Of a stretch of 64,000 nt of DNA, positions 45,177 through 54,627 are shown piece after piece. The notes under the pieces are model-generated. The model was not told where the DNA came from, searched no databases, and worked only from the letters and a program-made list of their open reading frames with translations. Source of the DNA: Planotetraspora phitsanulokensis (GTDB lineage Bacteria > Actinomycetota > Actinomycetes > Streptosporangiales > Streptosporangiaceae); contig NZ_BOOP01000004.1 of assembly GCF_016863295.1 (NCBI RefSeq), positions 1-64,000 of the forward strand. The letters run 5' to 3'. The first letter of the stretch is position 1; each line of letters starts with the position of its first letter. Made by a program: the position numbers and the translations under genes.

Positions 45177-46259
45177 GTGACCCCGTCAGCCTCCGCATCC
45201 TCCGCCGCCGTCACGGGCTCCTCCCGCCGCACGTTCCGGCTGGCCGTGCCGCCCGTCTCCGGCGTCCTGCGGCCCCGGCTCGCCGCGGTCTGCGCGGCGC
45301 TCGCCGCGGGCGTCTTCCTGGTCTTCTGCTGGGGCGTCACGATCGGCGACTACCCGATCGGCCTGGGCGAGGTGATGAAGGCGCTCGCCGGCTCGGGTGA
45401 CCCCGGGACGCTGCTGGTCGTCAGGGAGTTGCGGCTGCCGCGCGCCGTGGTCGGGCTGCTGGCCGGCGTCGCCTTCGCCGTCTCGGGCGCGTTGTTCCAG
45501 ACGATGACCCGCAACCCGCTGGCCAGCCCGGACATGATCGGCATCATTGAGGGCGCCGGGACCGCCGTGGTCGCCGGCATCGTCCTCGGCTGGGACGGCG
45601 GTCTCGGCACCCAGTCGCTGGGCCTGCTCGGCGCGGTCGTCACCGCACTGGTCGTCTACGTGCTGGCCTGGCGCCGGGGGACCACCGGCTACCGGATCAT
45701 CCTGGTGGGCATCGGGGTCGCGTGGATGTGCACGAGCGCGACCGACTTCCTGATAGCGCGCGGCGGGCGGTTCCAGGCGCAGGCCGCGATGGGCTGGCTC
45801 GTGGGCAACCTCAACGGCCGCGACTGGCCGCAGGTGGGCCCGCTGGCCGTCGCCGTGGCCGTCCTGGTGCCGGCCGCCCTGCTGCTGGGCCGCTGGATGC
45901 GGACGCTCCAGCTCGGCGACGACCTGGCCACGAGTCTCGGCACGCCTGTTCAGCGCGTCCGGCTCGCGCTGCTGCTCGTCGGCGTCGGGCTGATCGCCTT
46001 CGCCACCGCCGCGGCCGGCCCGGTCGCGTTCGTCGCGCTGGCCGCGCCGCAGATCGCGCAGCGCCTGGCCGGCACGGCGTGGCCACCGCTGGTCGCGTCG
46101 GGACTGACCGGTGCGCTCGCCGTCCTGTCCGCCGACCTCATCGCGCGCACGCTCATCCCCGGCACGGAACTGCCCGTCGGAATCGTCACCGGCGTCCTCG
46201 GGGCGCCGGTCCTGCTCTGGCTACTCATCCGCGCCAACCGCGCGGGCTCAGGAGGCTGA
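45177..46259 (+). CDS. FecCD-type siderophore ABC permease 2
   Basis: About 360 residues, same fold (VRELRLPRAVVGLLAGVAFA, MTRNPLASPDMIGI, GPVAFVALAAPQIAQR). The GTG at 45177 is well spaced from GGAGG at 45165-45169; the GTG at 45171, which overlaps the previous stop as GTGA, is also possible. Partner of permease 1. Confidence 0.95.
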   Translation: MTPSASASSAAVTGSSRRTFRLAVPPVSGVLRPRLAAVCAALAAGVFLVFCWGVTIGDYPIGLGEVMKALAGSGDPGTLLVVRELRLPRAVVGLLAGVAFAVSGALFQTMTRNPLASPDMIGIIEGAGTAVVAGIVLGWDGGLGTQSLGLLGAVVTALVVYVLAWRRGTTGYRIILVGIGVAWMCTSATDFLIARGGRFQAQAAMGWLVGNLNGRDWPQVGPLAVAVAVLVPAALLLGRWMRTLQLGDDLATSLGTPVQRVRLALLLVGVGLIAFATAAAGPVAFVALAAPQIAQRLAGTAWPPLVASGLTGALAVLSADLIARTLIPGTELPVGIVTGVLGAPVLLWLLIRANRAGSGG

Positions 46260-46263
46260 ACGG

Positions 46264-47115
46264 ATGTCGACCACAAGCCCGGACCTGCGGGCGAGCGGGC
46301 TGCGCCTGGCGTACGACGACCGGCTGATCGTCGACGAGCTCGACCTGGCCGTTCCGCCCGGCCGCGTGACCGCCATCGTCGGCGCCAACGCCTGCGGCAA
46401 GTCGACGCTGCTGCGAGCCCTGGCCCGCCTGCTGGCGCCCCGCGGCGGCGCCGTACGGCTCGACGGACGGGCCCTGCAGTCGGTGCCGACGAGGGAGCTG
46501 GCCCAGCGCCTCGGCATCCTGCCGCAGTCTCCGGTGGCCCCCGAGGGGCTGACCGTCATCGACCTGGTCAGCCGGGGCCGGTCTCCCCACCAGACGTGGT
46601 GGCGGCAGTGGTCGGAGGCCGACGAGCGCGCCGTCGCCGGCGCGCTGGCCGCGACGGGCCTCACCGGTCTCGCCGACCGTCCCGTCGACGAACTGTCCGG
46701 CGGGCAGCGTCAGCGCGCCTGGATCGCGATGGCCGTCGCCCAGGGCACAGAGGTGCTGCTGCTGGACGAGCCGACCACCTACCTGGACCTGGCACACCAG
46801 ATCGACGTCCTGGACCTCGTGGCCGACCTCAACAGGCGGGAGAACCGCACGGTCGTGATGGTCCTGCACGACCTCAACCAGGCCTGCCGGTACGCCGATC
46901 ACGTCGTCGCCATGAAGGCGGGACGGATCGTCGCCGAGGGCGCCCCCGCCGACGTCGTCACCGCCCGGTCGGTCGAGGAGGTCTTCGACCTGCGCTGCCA
47001 GGTGATGACGGACCCGGTCAGCGGCACGCCCCTCGTCATCCCGATGGGCCGCCACCACGACGGGGCCGCCGCGGACTCGGCGGACGCCGGCGCCGGGGTC
47101 AGGGCCGCCCGGTGA
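46264..47115 (+). CDS. FecE/CchE-type siderophore ABC ATPase
   Basis: 283 residues. Walker A GANACGKST, signature LSGGQRQRAWIAMAVAQ, Walker B VLLLDEPTTYLD and H-loop LHDLNQACRYAD are intact. ATG at 46264, four bases after the permease stop. Its 3' end overlaps tail-to-tail by 17 bases with the formyltransferase remnant. Confidence 0.96.
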   Translation: MSTTSPDLRASGLRLAYDDRLIVDELDLAVPPGRVTAIVGANACGKSTLLRALARLLAPRGGAVRLDGRALQSVPTRELAQRLGILPQSPVAPEGLTVIDLVSRGRSPHQTWWRQWSEADERAVAGALAATGLTGLADRPVDELSGGQRQRAWIAMAVAQGTEVLLLDEPTTYLDLAHQIDVLDLVADLNRRENRTVVMVLHDLNQACRYADHVVAMKAGRIVAEGAPADVVTARSVEEVFDLRCQVMTDPVSGTPLVIPMGRHHDGAAADSADAGAGVRAAR

Positions 47116-47402
47116 GGTAGCCGCCCATGGCCGTGAAGTAGTCGGTGGCCGCGTGCTCGACGCCGTCGTCGGTGTGCAACCGCCTGACGGCCAGACCGCG
47201 CCGCCTGACGGCCAGACCGCGCCGCCTGCCGTTCTTGGCGTCGGCGCCGGCGACGATGACGACGCCGTCCCCCTCGCGGATGAAGACGCGGCCCGGGGTG
47301 CCGCCGTAACGCGCCTCGGAGACGGCCGCCGACACGATGCGGATCCGCTCGCCGCGGTGGTAGGTGAACGCGTTGGGGTACGGGTCGGACTGCGCGCGCC
47401 CG
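47099..47402 (-). pseudogene. 3' fragment of a hydroxyornithine formyltransferase gene (CchA type)
   Basis: Minus-strand frame ending at 47099 with the C-terminal hundred residues of a Met-tRNA-formyltransferase-like enzyme of hydroxamate siderophore synthesis: RAQSDPYPNAFTYHRGERIR, SEARYGGTPGRVFIREGDGV and DYFTAMGGYLTGRP. Homology stops abruptly at about 47400 at the RAQSDPY segment; the catalytic N-terminal domain, start codon and promoter are gone. Immediately beyond, on the other strand, begins the equally truncated monooxygenase. It also contains a 21-base tandem duplication. Confidence 0.82.
47181..47222. repeat. Tandem duplication of 21 bases in the formyltransferase remnant
   Basis: CGCCTGACGGCCAGACCGCGC occurs twice head-to-tail (47181-47201, 47202-47222), giving GLAVRRRGLAVRR in the remnant protein. 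In frame, so tolerable alone, but consistent with relaxed selection. Confidence 0.85.
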
Positions 47403-48222
47403 CAACATCTCCGTGGCCATCGGACTCGAACCCCACCTGCCGCCGGGCACGGTCCTGTCCGAACGCGTCTGGCACAACAGCCAGCTCATCCCGCGCGTCG
47501 CGGAACTGGCCGGTACCGGAGCCCCCGTCCGGCGGGCCATCGTCCTCGGCGCCGGGCAGAGCGCCGCCGAGGCGGTCGACTACCTGCACCGCACGTTCCC
47601 GGACGCCGAGGTCTGCGCGGTCTTCGCCAAGTACGGCTACACCCCCGCGGACGACAGCCCGTTCGCCAACAGGATCTTCGACCCGGAAGCGGTCGACGTG
47701 TACTTCAACTCCCCGCCCGGTGTGAAGCAGTCACTCGTCGACTACCACCGCGGCACCAACTACTCGGTGGTCGACATGGACCTCATCGAGTCGCTGTACG
47801 CGGCGATGTACCGCGAGAAGGTTCAGGGGCGGGAACGCCTGCGCATGCTCAACGTCTCCCGCATCAGAGACGTCCGCCCCGTCGACAGCCGCCTCGACGT
47901 CACCGTGGAGTTCCTGCCGACCGGCGAGCGCGAGGTGCTCAGCTCCGACGTGCTGGTACATGCCACGGGCTACCGTCCGCACGACGTCGGCACGGTGCTG
48001 GGTGAGGCCGCCAAGCTCTGCCTGCGGGACGAGGAGGACGCCGTCCGCGTCGCCCGCGACCACCGCCTGGAGCTGACCCCGGGCGTGACGGCGGGAATCT
48101 ACCTCCAGGGCGGAACCGAGCACAGCCACGGCCTCAGCTCCACCCTGCTGTCCACGACGGCCATCCGGGCGGGCGAGATCCGCAACTCTCTGCTCACCCG
48201 CAGGATGGCCGAGGCGTCCTGA
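47401..48222 (+). pseudogene. 3' fragment of an L-ornithine N5-monooxygenase gene (CchB type)
   Basis: Starts without a gene start at about 47401 (codons for RNISVAIGLEPHLPPG) and continues to a normal end. Readable are the NADPH-binding motif IVLGAGQSAAEAVDYL, FANRIFDPEAVDVYF, DYHRGTNYSVVDMDLI, the ATGYRP motif and the C-terminal GGTEHSHGLSSTLLSTTA. The FAD-binding N-terminal third is missing, so no active enzyme is possible even if the GTG at 47413 is used. In intact clusters this gene makes N5-hydroxyornithine and is divergent from the formyltransferase gene. Confidence 0.85.
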
Positions 48223-48239
48223 CGCCGCCGAGGGCCATC

Positions 48240-48371
48240 CCCGTGCGCCGCCGAAGGTGCACAGCTCGTTGAGGGCGCCGGTGTCCGCGTCGATCCTGTC
48301 CGGCAGCTCCGAGGACGGCGACGCGTCGTCGACGGTCTTCGCGAAGGCGGCGTAGTCGCCGGGAAGTCGTC
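48240..48371 (-). pseudogene. C-terminal fragment resembling the neighbouring DUF4190 protein
   Basis: The minus strand reads LPGDYAAFAKTVDDAS, then PSSELPDRIDADTGALNELC and TFGG. This lines up with the end of the intact DUF4190 gene downstream (LAGDYDDLLQALNNK, PSDLETRVTKDVNAVVSLC, TLG). A stop codon lies two codons ahead and no upstream half is found, so it is a decayed partial copy. Match is short, so confidence is moderate. Confidence 0.5.
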
Positions 48372-48497
48372 ACCTTGGCGAGTGTTCCCGCCCGTCACGC
48401 GGACGCGGCGCACGGCGACGACGTGCTCGAACGGCCTCGCGGACTCTGGTGGTGCCCCCGCGCGTCGCGACCGCGACGCGCGGGGGCGCCCCGGCCC

Positions 48498-49160
48498 CTA
48501 CTGCTGGACCTGCGTGCCCAAGGTGCACAGGGAGACGACGGCGTTGACGTCCTTGGTGACCCTGGTCTCGAGGTCGGAGGGAGGCGCCGTCTTGTTGTTG
48601 AGCGCCTGGAGGAGGTCGTCGTAGTCGCCCGCCAGCGTGGTCATCGCCTTGCGCACGTCGTCCTTCTTGGAGTTGTCCGCGGCGGTGTTGAGCTTCGAGA
48701 CGATGGACGTCAGCTCCTTCTTGAGCGCGGCGGGCTCCGACGAGAGCTTGAGGGCGTCGTCGACGATCACCTTCTGCCCGGAGACGCAGCCGGGGTCGAG
48801 GACGGTCGCGACGTTCTTGCCCACCGTGTTGGCCACGACGATGACCAGTCCGGTCCAGCCCGCCGTGACGACCAGCGAGATGACGATGCCGGCGATCGCC
48901 AGGCCCCTGCCCTTCCCGCCGCGCTTCGGGGCCTGGACCAGGCCGACGATGCTCAGGATGAAACCGATCGGGGCGACCAGGAACGCCAGGACGAATCCGG
49001 CGACGGCGAGGCCGTTCGAGGCCTTCACCGGAGGTACGGCGCCGTATCCGTACGGGTCACCACCCGGGTAACCGGGCTGACCCGGCTGGCCGGGCTGACC
49101 CGGGAATTCACCGTGAGGCTGACCGGGGAAACCGGCGGGGGGAGGTACGGGGGAGCTCAT
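48498..49160 (-). CDS. DUF4190 membrane protein with Pro/Gly-rich N-terminus
   Basis: 220 residues: a GQPGQPGQPGYPGG-type tail (residues 1-45), two membrane helices near 52-75 and 85-115, then a 100-residue extracytoplasmic helical part with two cysteines. ATG at 49158-49160 is preferred because GGATGAG precedes it; the in-frame ATG at 49170-49172 is possible. Such proteins are common and uncharacterised in actinomycetes. A decayed partial copy lies 130 bases downstream. Confidence 0.8.
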   Translation of the reverse strand: MSSPVPPPAGFPGQPHGEFPGQPGQPGQPGYPGGDPYGYGAVPPVKASNGLAVAGFVLAFLVAPIGFILSIVGLVQAPKRGGKGRGLAIAGIVISLVVTAGWTGLVIVVANTVGKNVATVLDPGCVSGQKVIVDDALKLSSEPAALKKELTSIVSKLNTAADNSKKDDVRKAMTTLAGDYDDLLQALNNKTAPPSDLETRVTKDVNAVVSLCTLGTQVQQ

Positions 49161-49701
49161 AGTCTCATCCATTCGAGAATTTTCTTGATTCGCGGCATCG
49201 GGCGACCGGTCCGGATCGAGCGACCCGGGCACGCTCCCGTGAGCGCGAACGTGCACTCCGGGCAGCAACGGTGAGGGAAGACCGGCACAGACGTGGTGCA
49301 ACCGTCCGGCGGTCAGGTCATCCGAACCTCATTCGCGTTCACGCTCCGCATCAGGTGGTGACGCGAATATCTCCTGTCAGCCCGAATTAGGCCGCTCGGG
49401 ACTTTACTGGTGCTGTTCTCTGAGGACAAGTTCGCCGTTTGCGGATCCAATGAATCGAATCCGAACAGAAACCGAATACTTCCCGAAGATCGCTGATCCG
49501 AACCGCCATCCCTGACGCCCCTCCATCCGCCGGCACGTCCCGCCCCCGGACGTCGTCAAGGCCGTCACGCCGGCCAAGGACAGACCACCTCAGCGGAGGA
49601 CGATCTACACAAGCCATGCCAGATCGGGGCGGCGTCACTCCCGACGACTCCCATATAGTTAGTTGACCTAAATTAACTAAACACCCGGAGGGGGCTGGCC
49701 G
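49161..49701. other. Gene-free region before the DHA2 exporter
   Basis: 540 bases. It should contain the DUF4190 promoter (AT-rich near 49170-49190) and, near its right end, the MarR-type operator and promoter of the exporter. Between 49250 and 49640 no gene, repeat or known RNA was recognised; the G+C content dips at 49375-49500. Confidence 0.4.
49659..49680. promoter_or_regulatory. MarR-type operator before the exporter
   Basis: Inverted repeat TTAGTT, ten bases, AACTAA, in an AT-rich island. Its size and the AGTTGAC...AACT form fit MarR-family sites. It lies 22 bases before the exporter ATG, and a MarR gene follows the exporter. Confidence 0.65.
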
Positions 49702-51432
49702 ATGGCGGTCGAGGGAACACTCGAGACCACGTCGAAGCGAAGGTGGGGCGGTACGCCGCGGATCGATTCCGATCATCCCCACTACAAGTGGGTGGCACTG
49801 TCCAACACGACCCTGGGCACGCTGATCGCCACGATCAACAGCTCGATCGTGCTGATCTCGCTTCCGGCGATCTTCAACGGGATACGGCTCGACCCTCTGC
49901 AGCCCGGCAACGTCAGCTACCTGCTCTGGATGCTGATGGGCTACATGCTGGTCAGCGCCGTTCTCGTGGTCAGCCTGGGCAGGCTCGGCGACATCTTCGG
50001 CCGCATCAAGATCTACAACGCGGGCTTCCTGCTGTTCACGCTGACGTCGATCGCGCTGTCCTTCGATCCGTACCAGGGCGGCGCCGGCGCGCTCTGGCTG
50101 ATCGGCTGGCGGGTCGCGCAGGCCGTCGGCGGCTCCATGCTGATGGCCAACTCGGCGGCGATCATCACCGACGCGTTCCCCTCCCGGCAGCGCGGCATGG
50201 CCCTCGGCGTGAACATCGTGGCCGGCATCGCGGGCTCGTTCATCGGCCTCGTGCTGGGCGGCCTGCTCGCCGAGTGGAACTGGCGGTCGATCTTCTGGAT
50301 CAATGTGCCGATCGGCGTCGTGGGGACCATCTGGGCCTACCGCTCCCTGCACGACACCGGTGTGCGCCGTCCCGCGAAGATCGACTGGTGGGGCAACGTC
50401 ACCTTCGCCGTCGGGCTCACCGCGCTCCTCGCCGGCATCACGTACGGCATCCAGCCGTACGGGGGGCACACGATGGGCTGGACGAGCCCGTGGGTGCTCA
50501 CGGGGCTGATCGGCGGCGTGGTCCTGCTCGCGCTCTTCTGCTACATCGAGACCCGGGTCACCGACGCCATGTTCCCGCTGAAGCTGTTCCGCAACGCGGT
50601 CTTCGCCGGCGGCAACGCCGCCACCCTGCTGGGGTCGATCGGGCGCGGCGGCCTGCAGTTCATGCTCATCATCTGGCTGCAGGGCATCTGGCTGCCGCTG
50701 CACGGTTACGACTACGAGGACACTCCCCTGTGGGCCGGCATCTACCTGCTGCCGCTCACGGTCGGGTTCCTGGCCGCCGGGCCGCTCGCGGGCTACCTGT
50801 CCGACAGGTTCGGCGCCCGCCTGTTCGCGGCGAGCGGCCTCGTGCTCATGGCGGTGTCGTTCCTCGGGCTGCTCGCGCTGCCGACGGACTTCGACTACTG
50901 GGCGTTCGCGGCGCTGATCTTCCTCAACGGCCTCAGCGGCGGCCTGTACGCCGCGCCCAACACGTCCCTGATCATGTCGGCCGTGCCGGCGGAGGCCCGC
51001 GGTGCCGCCTCCGGCATGCGGGCCACCTTCCAGAACGCCGGCATGGTGTTGTCGATCGGCGTGTTCTTCTCGCTGATGGTGGCCGGTCTCGCGAGCTCGC
51101 TGCCGCACACGCTCAGCACGGGTCTCACCGCGCAGGGAGTCCCCGCCGCGTCGGCGAACGCCATCGCCGCGCTGCCCCCGGTGGGCACCCTGTTCGCCGC
51201 GTTCCTCGGCTACAACCCCATCCAGCAGCTCCTCGGGCCGCAGGTGCTCGGACAGCTCCCGGCGGCCAACGCGCACACCCTCACCGGGCGGGAGTTCTTC
51301 CCGAACCTCATCACCGGCCCGTTCCACGACGGACTCGTGGTGGTGTTCTGGCTCGCGATCGTCATCTCGCTCGTCGCGGCGGCCGCGTCCCTCATCCGCG
51401 GTCGCGAAGAGGCCGCGGCCTCCACCCGATAG
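49702..51432 (+). CDS. MFS drug exporter, DHA2 (EmrB/QacA) family
   Basis: 576 residues, 14 predicted helices. Family motifs: [15 protein letters not shown] in helix 1, [14 protein letters not shown] (motif A), [20 protein letters not shown] (motif B) and [20 protein letters not shown] (motif C, proton antiport). ATG at 49702 follows GGAGGGGG. Likely exports a drug or secondary metabolite under the downstream MarR regulator. A strong hairpin follows its stop. Confidence 0.94.
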   Translation: MAVEGTLETTSKRRWGGTPRIDSDHPHYKWVALSNTTLGTLIATINSSIVLISLPAIFNGIRLDPLQPGNVSYLLWMLMGYMLVSAVLVVSLGRLGDIFGRIKIYNAGFLLFTLTSIALSFDPYQGGAGALWLIGWRVAQAVGGSMLMANSAAIITDAFPSRQRGMALGVNIVAGIAGSFIGLVLGGLLAEWNWRSIFWINVPIGVVGTIWAYRSLHDTGVRRPAKIDWWGNVTFAVGLTALLAGITYGIQPYGGHTMGWTSPWVLTGLIGGVVLLALFCYIETRVTDAMFPLKLFRNAVFAGGNAATLLGSIGRGGLQFMLIIWLQGIWLPLHGYDYEDTPLWAGIYLLPLTVGFLAAGPLAGYLSDRFGARLFAASGLVLMAVSFLGLLALPTDFDYWAFAALIFLNGLSGGLYAAPNTSLIMSAVPAEARGAASGMRATFQNAGMVLSIGVFFSLMVAGLASSLPHTLSTGLTAQGVPAASANAIAALPPVGTLFAAFLGYNPIQQLLGPQVLGQLPAANAHTLTGREFFPNLITGPFHDGLVVVFWLAIVISLVAAAASLIRGREEAAASTR

Positions 51433-51483
51433 CGTTGGGGCTCCCGCACGTGCGTGAGCACGCCGGGGGCCTGACAGGCCGTC

Positions 51484-51537
51484 GCGGTCCCCCCCGCACG
51501 GCGAGGCGCCCGGCGACCCCGTGCGGGGTGGGACCGC
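51484..51537. terminator. Hairpin terminator after the exporter
   Basis: About 18-base-pair stem (GCGGTCCCCCCCGCACGG against its complement with one bulged T) and a 17-base loop, 51 bases past the exporter stop. Confidence 0.75.
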
Positions 51538-51547
51538 AAGGACCCAG

Positions 51548-51575
51548 CCCGTACGGTAGGGCCCGTACGGTAGGG
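51548..51575. repeat. Tandem 14-base repeat with CCGTACGG palindromes
   Basis: CCCGTACGGTAGGG occurs twice head-to-tail, each copy holding the 8-base palindrome CCGTACGG. It lies 36 bases before the MarR start, a likely regulator binding site or promoter element. Confidence 0.7.
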
Positions 51576-51611
51576 ATGGTCACGGCAGCCAGCGGAAGAG
51601 CCGGAGGAACG

Positions 51612-52091
51612 ATGGGTGACCCGACCGGGCAGCACACCCGGCAGGCCACGGGTGGGGATCTCGACCCGGAGGAGGTGGGCAGGCTCCGGCTGGTGATCGC
51701 CAGGCTGCACCGCCAGATGGCGCAGGCCTCCGGCAGTCAGGACCTCACCTTCGCGCAGTTGTCGGCCCTGGCGCGGATCGAGCAGCGCGGCCCCATCCGG
51801 CTGGGCGAGCTGGCGACACGGGAGGGCGTCTCCGCGCCGTCCATGACCCGGACCATCACTCCCCTGTCGGCGGCCGGGCTGATCGGCAAGGCGCCCGACC
51901 CCGAGGACGGCCGGTCGTTCCTGGTGGCCATCACGGCGACCGGGAAGAGGACCCTCGCGCGGATCCGGAAGGAGCGGTCGGCGCTGCTCGCGCGGCGCAT
52001 CGACAGGCTCGACGAGCGGCAGCGTGAGGCGCTGGCGGCGGCGATCCCCATCCTCGAGATCCTCGTGGACGAGACCGCCGAGCGATCCTGA
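51612..52091 (+). CDS. MarR family transcriptional regulator
   Basis: 159 residues: dimerisation helices at both ends and a central winged helix (LTFAQLSALARIEQ, LGELATREGVSAPSMTRTI, then the DPEDGRSFLVAITATG wing). ATG at 51612 after GGAGG. Probably represses the exporter upstream through the operator at 49659-49680, and possibly itself. Confidence 0.92.
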   Translation: MGDPTGQHTRQATGGDLDPEEVGRLRLVIARLHRQMAQASGSQDLTFAQLSALARIEQRGPIRLGELATREGVSAPSMTRTITPLSAAGLIGKAPDPEDGRSFLVAITATGKRTLARIRKERSALLARRIDRLDERQREALAAAIPILEILVDETAERS

Positions 52092-52143
52092 CGGGTTCGC
52101 GGGCGGCCTGGCTCTTTCCGCCGGTCGATCTATGCTCGAGCCC

Positions 52144-52950
52144 ATGAGCTCAGACGAACGCGACCGGTCGCACGAGGACCACTGCTCGCTCCTCAGCGCC
52201 GAGATCGGCCGGCTGGTGGACGGCGTGCTGGGCGGCGACCCCACGGCCGAGGTCCCCACCTGTCCGGGGTGGACCCTGGCGAAGCTGCTGAAGCACGTCG
52301 GCATCGTGCACCGCTGGGCGCGCCACCTCGTCGCCGAACGGGTCGCCGAGCCGCTGTGGTCCCGCGACTTCCCCGTCACCCTGCCCGGCGACCCCGGCGC
52401 GTACCCGGACTGGCTGGCGGAGGGAGGCGCGGAGCTGGTCACCACATTGCGGGCCGCCGATCCCGGCACTCCCGTGTGGTCGTGGGGCGCACGGCACGAC
52501 GCGGGTTTCTGGGCCCGGCGGATGCTGCACGAGACGACGGTCCACCGCGCCGACGCCGAGTTGGCCCTCGGTCGCGATCCTCACGTCGAGGCAGGCACCG
52601 CCGCCGACGGCGTCGACGAGTTTCTCGCCAACATCAGGGTGGCCGCGTGGACGGCCGAATCTCTGCGGGAACTGGGCGGCTCCGGGGAGACCCTCCACTT
52701 CCACGCGACCGACGTCCCCGCCGCGGGCGCCCGCCCGGACGGCGGCGGCTCCGGAGAGTGGATGATCACACTGAGCCCCGGCTCGTTCACCTGGACGCAC
52801 GGCCACGGCAAGGGCGACGTCGCCGTACGCGGGCCGGTGAGCGACCTCCTGCTCCTGCTCTACGGCCGCCGCGAGCCGTTCGGCGGGGCCTTCGAGGTGT
52901 TCGGCGACCGCGACCTGCTCGCCCGCTGGCTGGCGAAGACCACCTTCTGA
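52144..52950 (+). CDS. DinB-fold maleylpyruvate-isomerase-family (MDMPI) protein
   Basis: 268 residues. N-terminal mycothiol-dependent DinB-like domain with [20 protein letters not shown] and the second metal-histidine motif [14 protein letters not shown]; a C-terminal MDMPI domain follows (about 170-265). These proteins are plausible mycothiol-S-transferases; the substrate is unknown. Starts at ATG 52144 or an in-frame ATG at 52132; neither has a clear ribosome site. Confidence 0.85.
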   Translation: MSSDERDRSHEDHCSLLSAEIGRLVDGVLGGDPTAEVPTCPGWTLAKLLKHVGIVHRWARHLVAERVAEPLWSRDFPVTLPGDPGAYPDWLAEGGAELVTTLRAADPGTPVWSWGARHDAGFWARRMLHETTVHRADAELALGRDPHVEAGTAADGVDEFLANIRVAAWTAESLRELGGSGETLHFHATDVPAAGARPDGGGSGEWMITLSPGSFTWTHGHGKGDVAVRGPVSDLLLLLYGRREPFGGAFEVFGDRDLLARWLAKTTF

Positions 52951-53132
52951 CGCGCCCTTCCCTCCGTCGGCGTGCTCGCACCCGCACTGTCACCATTTAT
53001 TGCCGCTTAACGCCATATAAGCGCTATGCGTGCTTTATATCCATTTGGGCGACCTGCGGGTATAGGTGCGAGGAGAAACGTCCGGGGCAGGCCCCGCCTC
53101 TCATCCCGGCGGGACGGCGTGGAGGGGGCACC

Positions 53133-54524
53133 GTGAACGAGCGACCGGGGCAGGTCCTGGTGTTGTACGGCATCACCGGCGACCTCGCGAGGAAACTGGT
53201 GCTCCCCGCGCTGTACCGGCTGACGCTGCGCAGGAGACTCGACGTGCCGATCGTCGGCATCGCCCACGGCCACCTGGATCGCGGCCAGCTCCACAGGCAC
53301 GTCCACGACAGCGTCGCCGCCGCGTGCGGACAGGTCGACGGGGCAGCGGTCGAGTCGCTGGTCTCCCGGACCGAACTGGTCTCCGGCGAACTCTCCGACC
53401 ACGCGACCTACGAAGGCATCGGCCATGCGATCGGCGACCGGGGATTCGCCGTGCACTACCTGGCCGTGCCGCCCTCGCTGTTCGCGCAGATCGCCGAGGG
53501 GCTGGGCGCGGCGGGTCTCACGGGCGACGCGCGACTGGTGGTGGAGAAGCCGTTCGGGGACGACCTCGAGTCCGCCGAGCGCCTCAACGAGGAACTGCAT
53601 CGGCACTTCCCCGAGGAGCGGTTGATGCGGGTCGACCACTTCCTCGGCAAGGACGCCGTCGAGAACCTCCTGATGTTCCGCTTCGCCAACAGCATCCTCG
53701 AACCGGTCTGGAACCGCTCGCACGTCGCCTCCGTCCAGATCACGATGGCCGAGTCGTTCGACGTCGCCGATCGCGGCCGGTTCTACGACGCGGTCGGCAC
53801 CGTCAGGGACGTCGTGCAGAACCACCTGTTGCAGGTGCTGGCCTACCTCGCGATGGACCCGCCGTCCGATGAGAGCGCGGAGGCCGAGCGCGACGAGAAG
53901 CGGCGGCTGCTGTGCGCGGTCCGGGCGATCGACCCGGGCGAGACGGTGTACGGCCAGTACGACGGCTACCTGGACACGCCGGGCGTCGCCGCGGGGTCGA
54001 CGACGGAGACGTACGCGGCCATGCGGCTCTGGATCGACAACTGGCGCTGGGCCGACGTCCCCTTCCTCATCAGGGCGGGCAAGGCCCTCGCGGTCACCAC
54101 GACCGAGATAGCCGTCGAGTTCCACCGCCCGCCGCGCACCCTGTTCCTGTCCCCCGACTGCGACCGTCCCCCGCCCAACATCGTGCGGTTCCGGCTCCAG
54201 CCCGGCCCGGGGGTGACGTTCGACCTGCTCGCCAAGGATCCGGCGACGACCGTGGGCACCCGCGAGGTGAAGGTCTCCGTCGACTTCGCGAGTCAGCTGG
54301 GCTACACCGAGAGCGCCTACGAGCGGATCTTCGCCGGTGCGTTGTCCGGAGACCCGCGGCACTTCGCCCGTCAGGACACCGTCGAAGAGGCCTGGCGCAT
54401 CGTCGACCCCGTCCTCGACGCCAAGCAGGCGCCGGAGCCGTACGAACGGGGCAGCTGGGGGCCGGCCTCGGCGGACCGGCTCGCCCCCGGCGGCCACTGG
54501 ATCCCGACCGAGGTCCACGCGTGA
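53133..54524 (+). CDS. zwf: Glucose-6-phosphate dehydrogenase
   Basis: 463 residues, slightly short for the family. Oxidises glucose 6-phosphate with NAD(P)+. Visible: the nucleotide-binding start [25 protein letters not shown], and the active-site signature [12 protein letters not shown] at 53133 lies a few bases after GGAGGGGG. The 180 bases upstream include an AT-rich imperfect inverted repeat (53015-53040, ATATAAGC...GCTTTATAT) that may be part of the operon promoter. First gene of zwf-tkt-pgi-gnd. Confidence 0.95.
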   Translation: MNERPGQVLVLYGITGDLARKLVLPALYRLTLRRRLDVPIVGIAHGHLDRGQLHRHVHDSVAAACGQVDGAAVESLVSRTELVSGELSDHATYEGIGHAIGDRGFAVHYLAVPPSLFAQIAEGLGAAGLTGDARLVVEKPFGDDLESAERLNEELHRHFPEERLMRVDHFLGKDAVENLLMFRFANSILEPVWNRSHVASVQITMAESFDVADRGRFYDAVGTVRDVVQNHLLQVLAYLAMDPPSDESAEAERDEKRRLLCAVRAIDPGETVYGQYDGYLDTPGVAAGSTTETYAAMRLWIDNWRWADVPFLIRAGKALAVTTTEIAVEFHRPPRTLFLSPDCDRPPPNIVRFRLQPGPGVTFDLLAKDPATTVGTREVKVSVDFASQLGYTESAYERIFAGALSGDPRHFARQDTVEEAWRIVDPVLDAKQAPEPYERGSWGPASADRLAPGGHWIPTEVHA

Positions 54525-54627
54525 CCGCGGCCGCCCGGCCCGCGCTGCCGAGGCCGGGACACGCCGGGCCTCCGCTCCCGAGAGCGGGACACGCCGGGTA
54601 CCGGCATCGAAGGGAGGCGCGCCGATC

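Noticed and set aside
47413-48222. A functional short monooxygenase starting at GTG 47413
   Set aside because: The FAD-binding N-terminus is missing and there is no ribosome site, so it is called a remnant.
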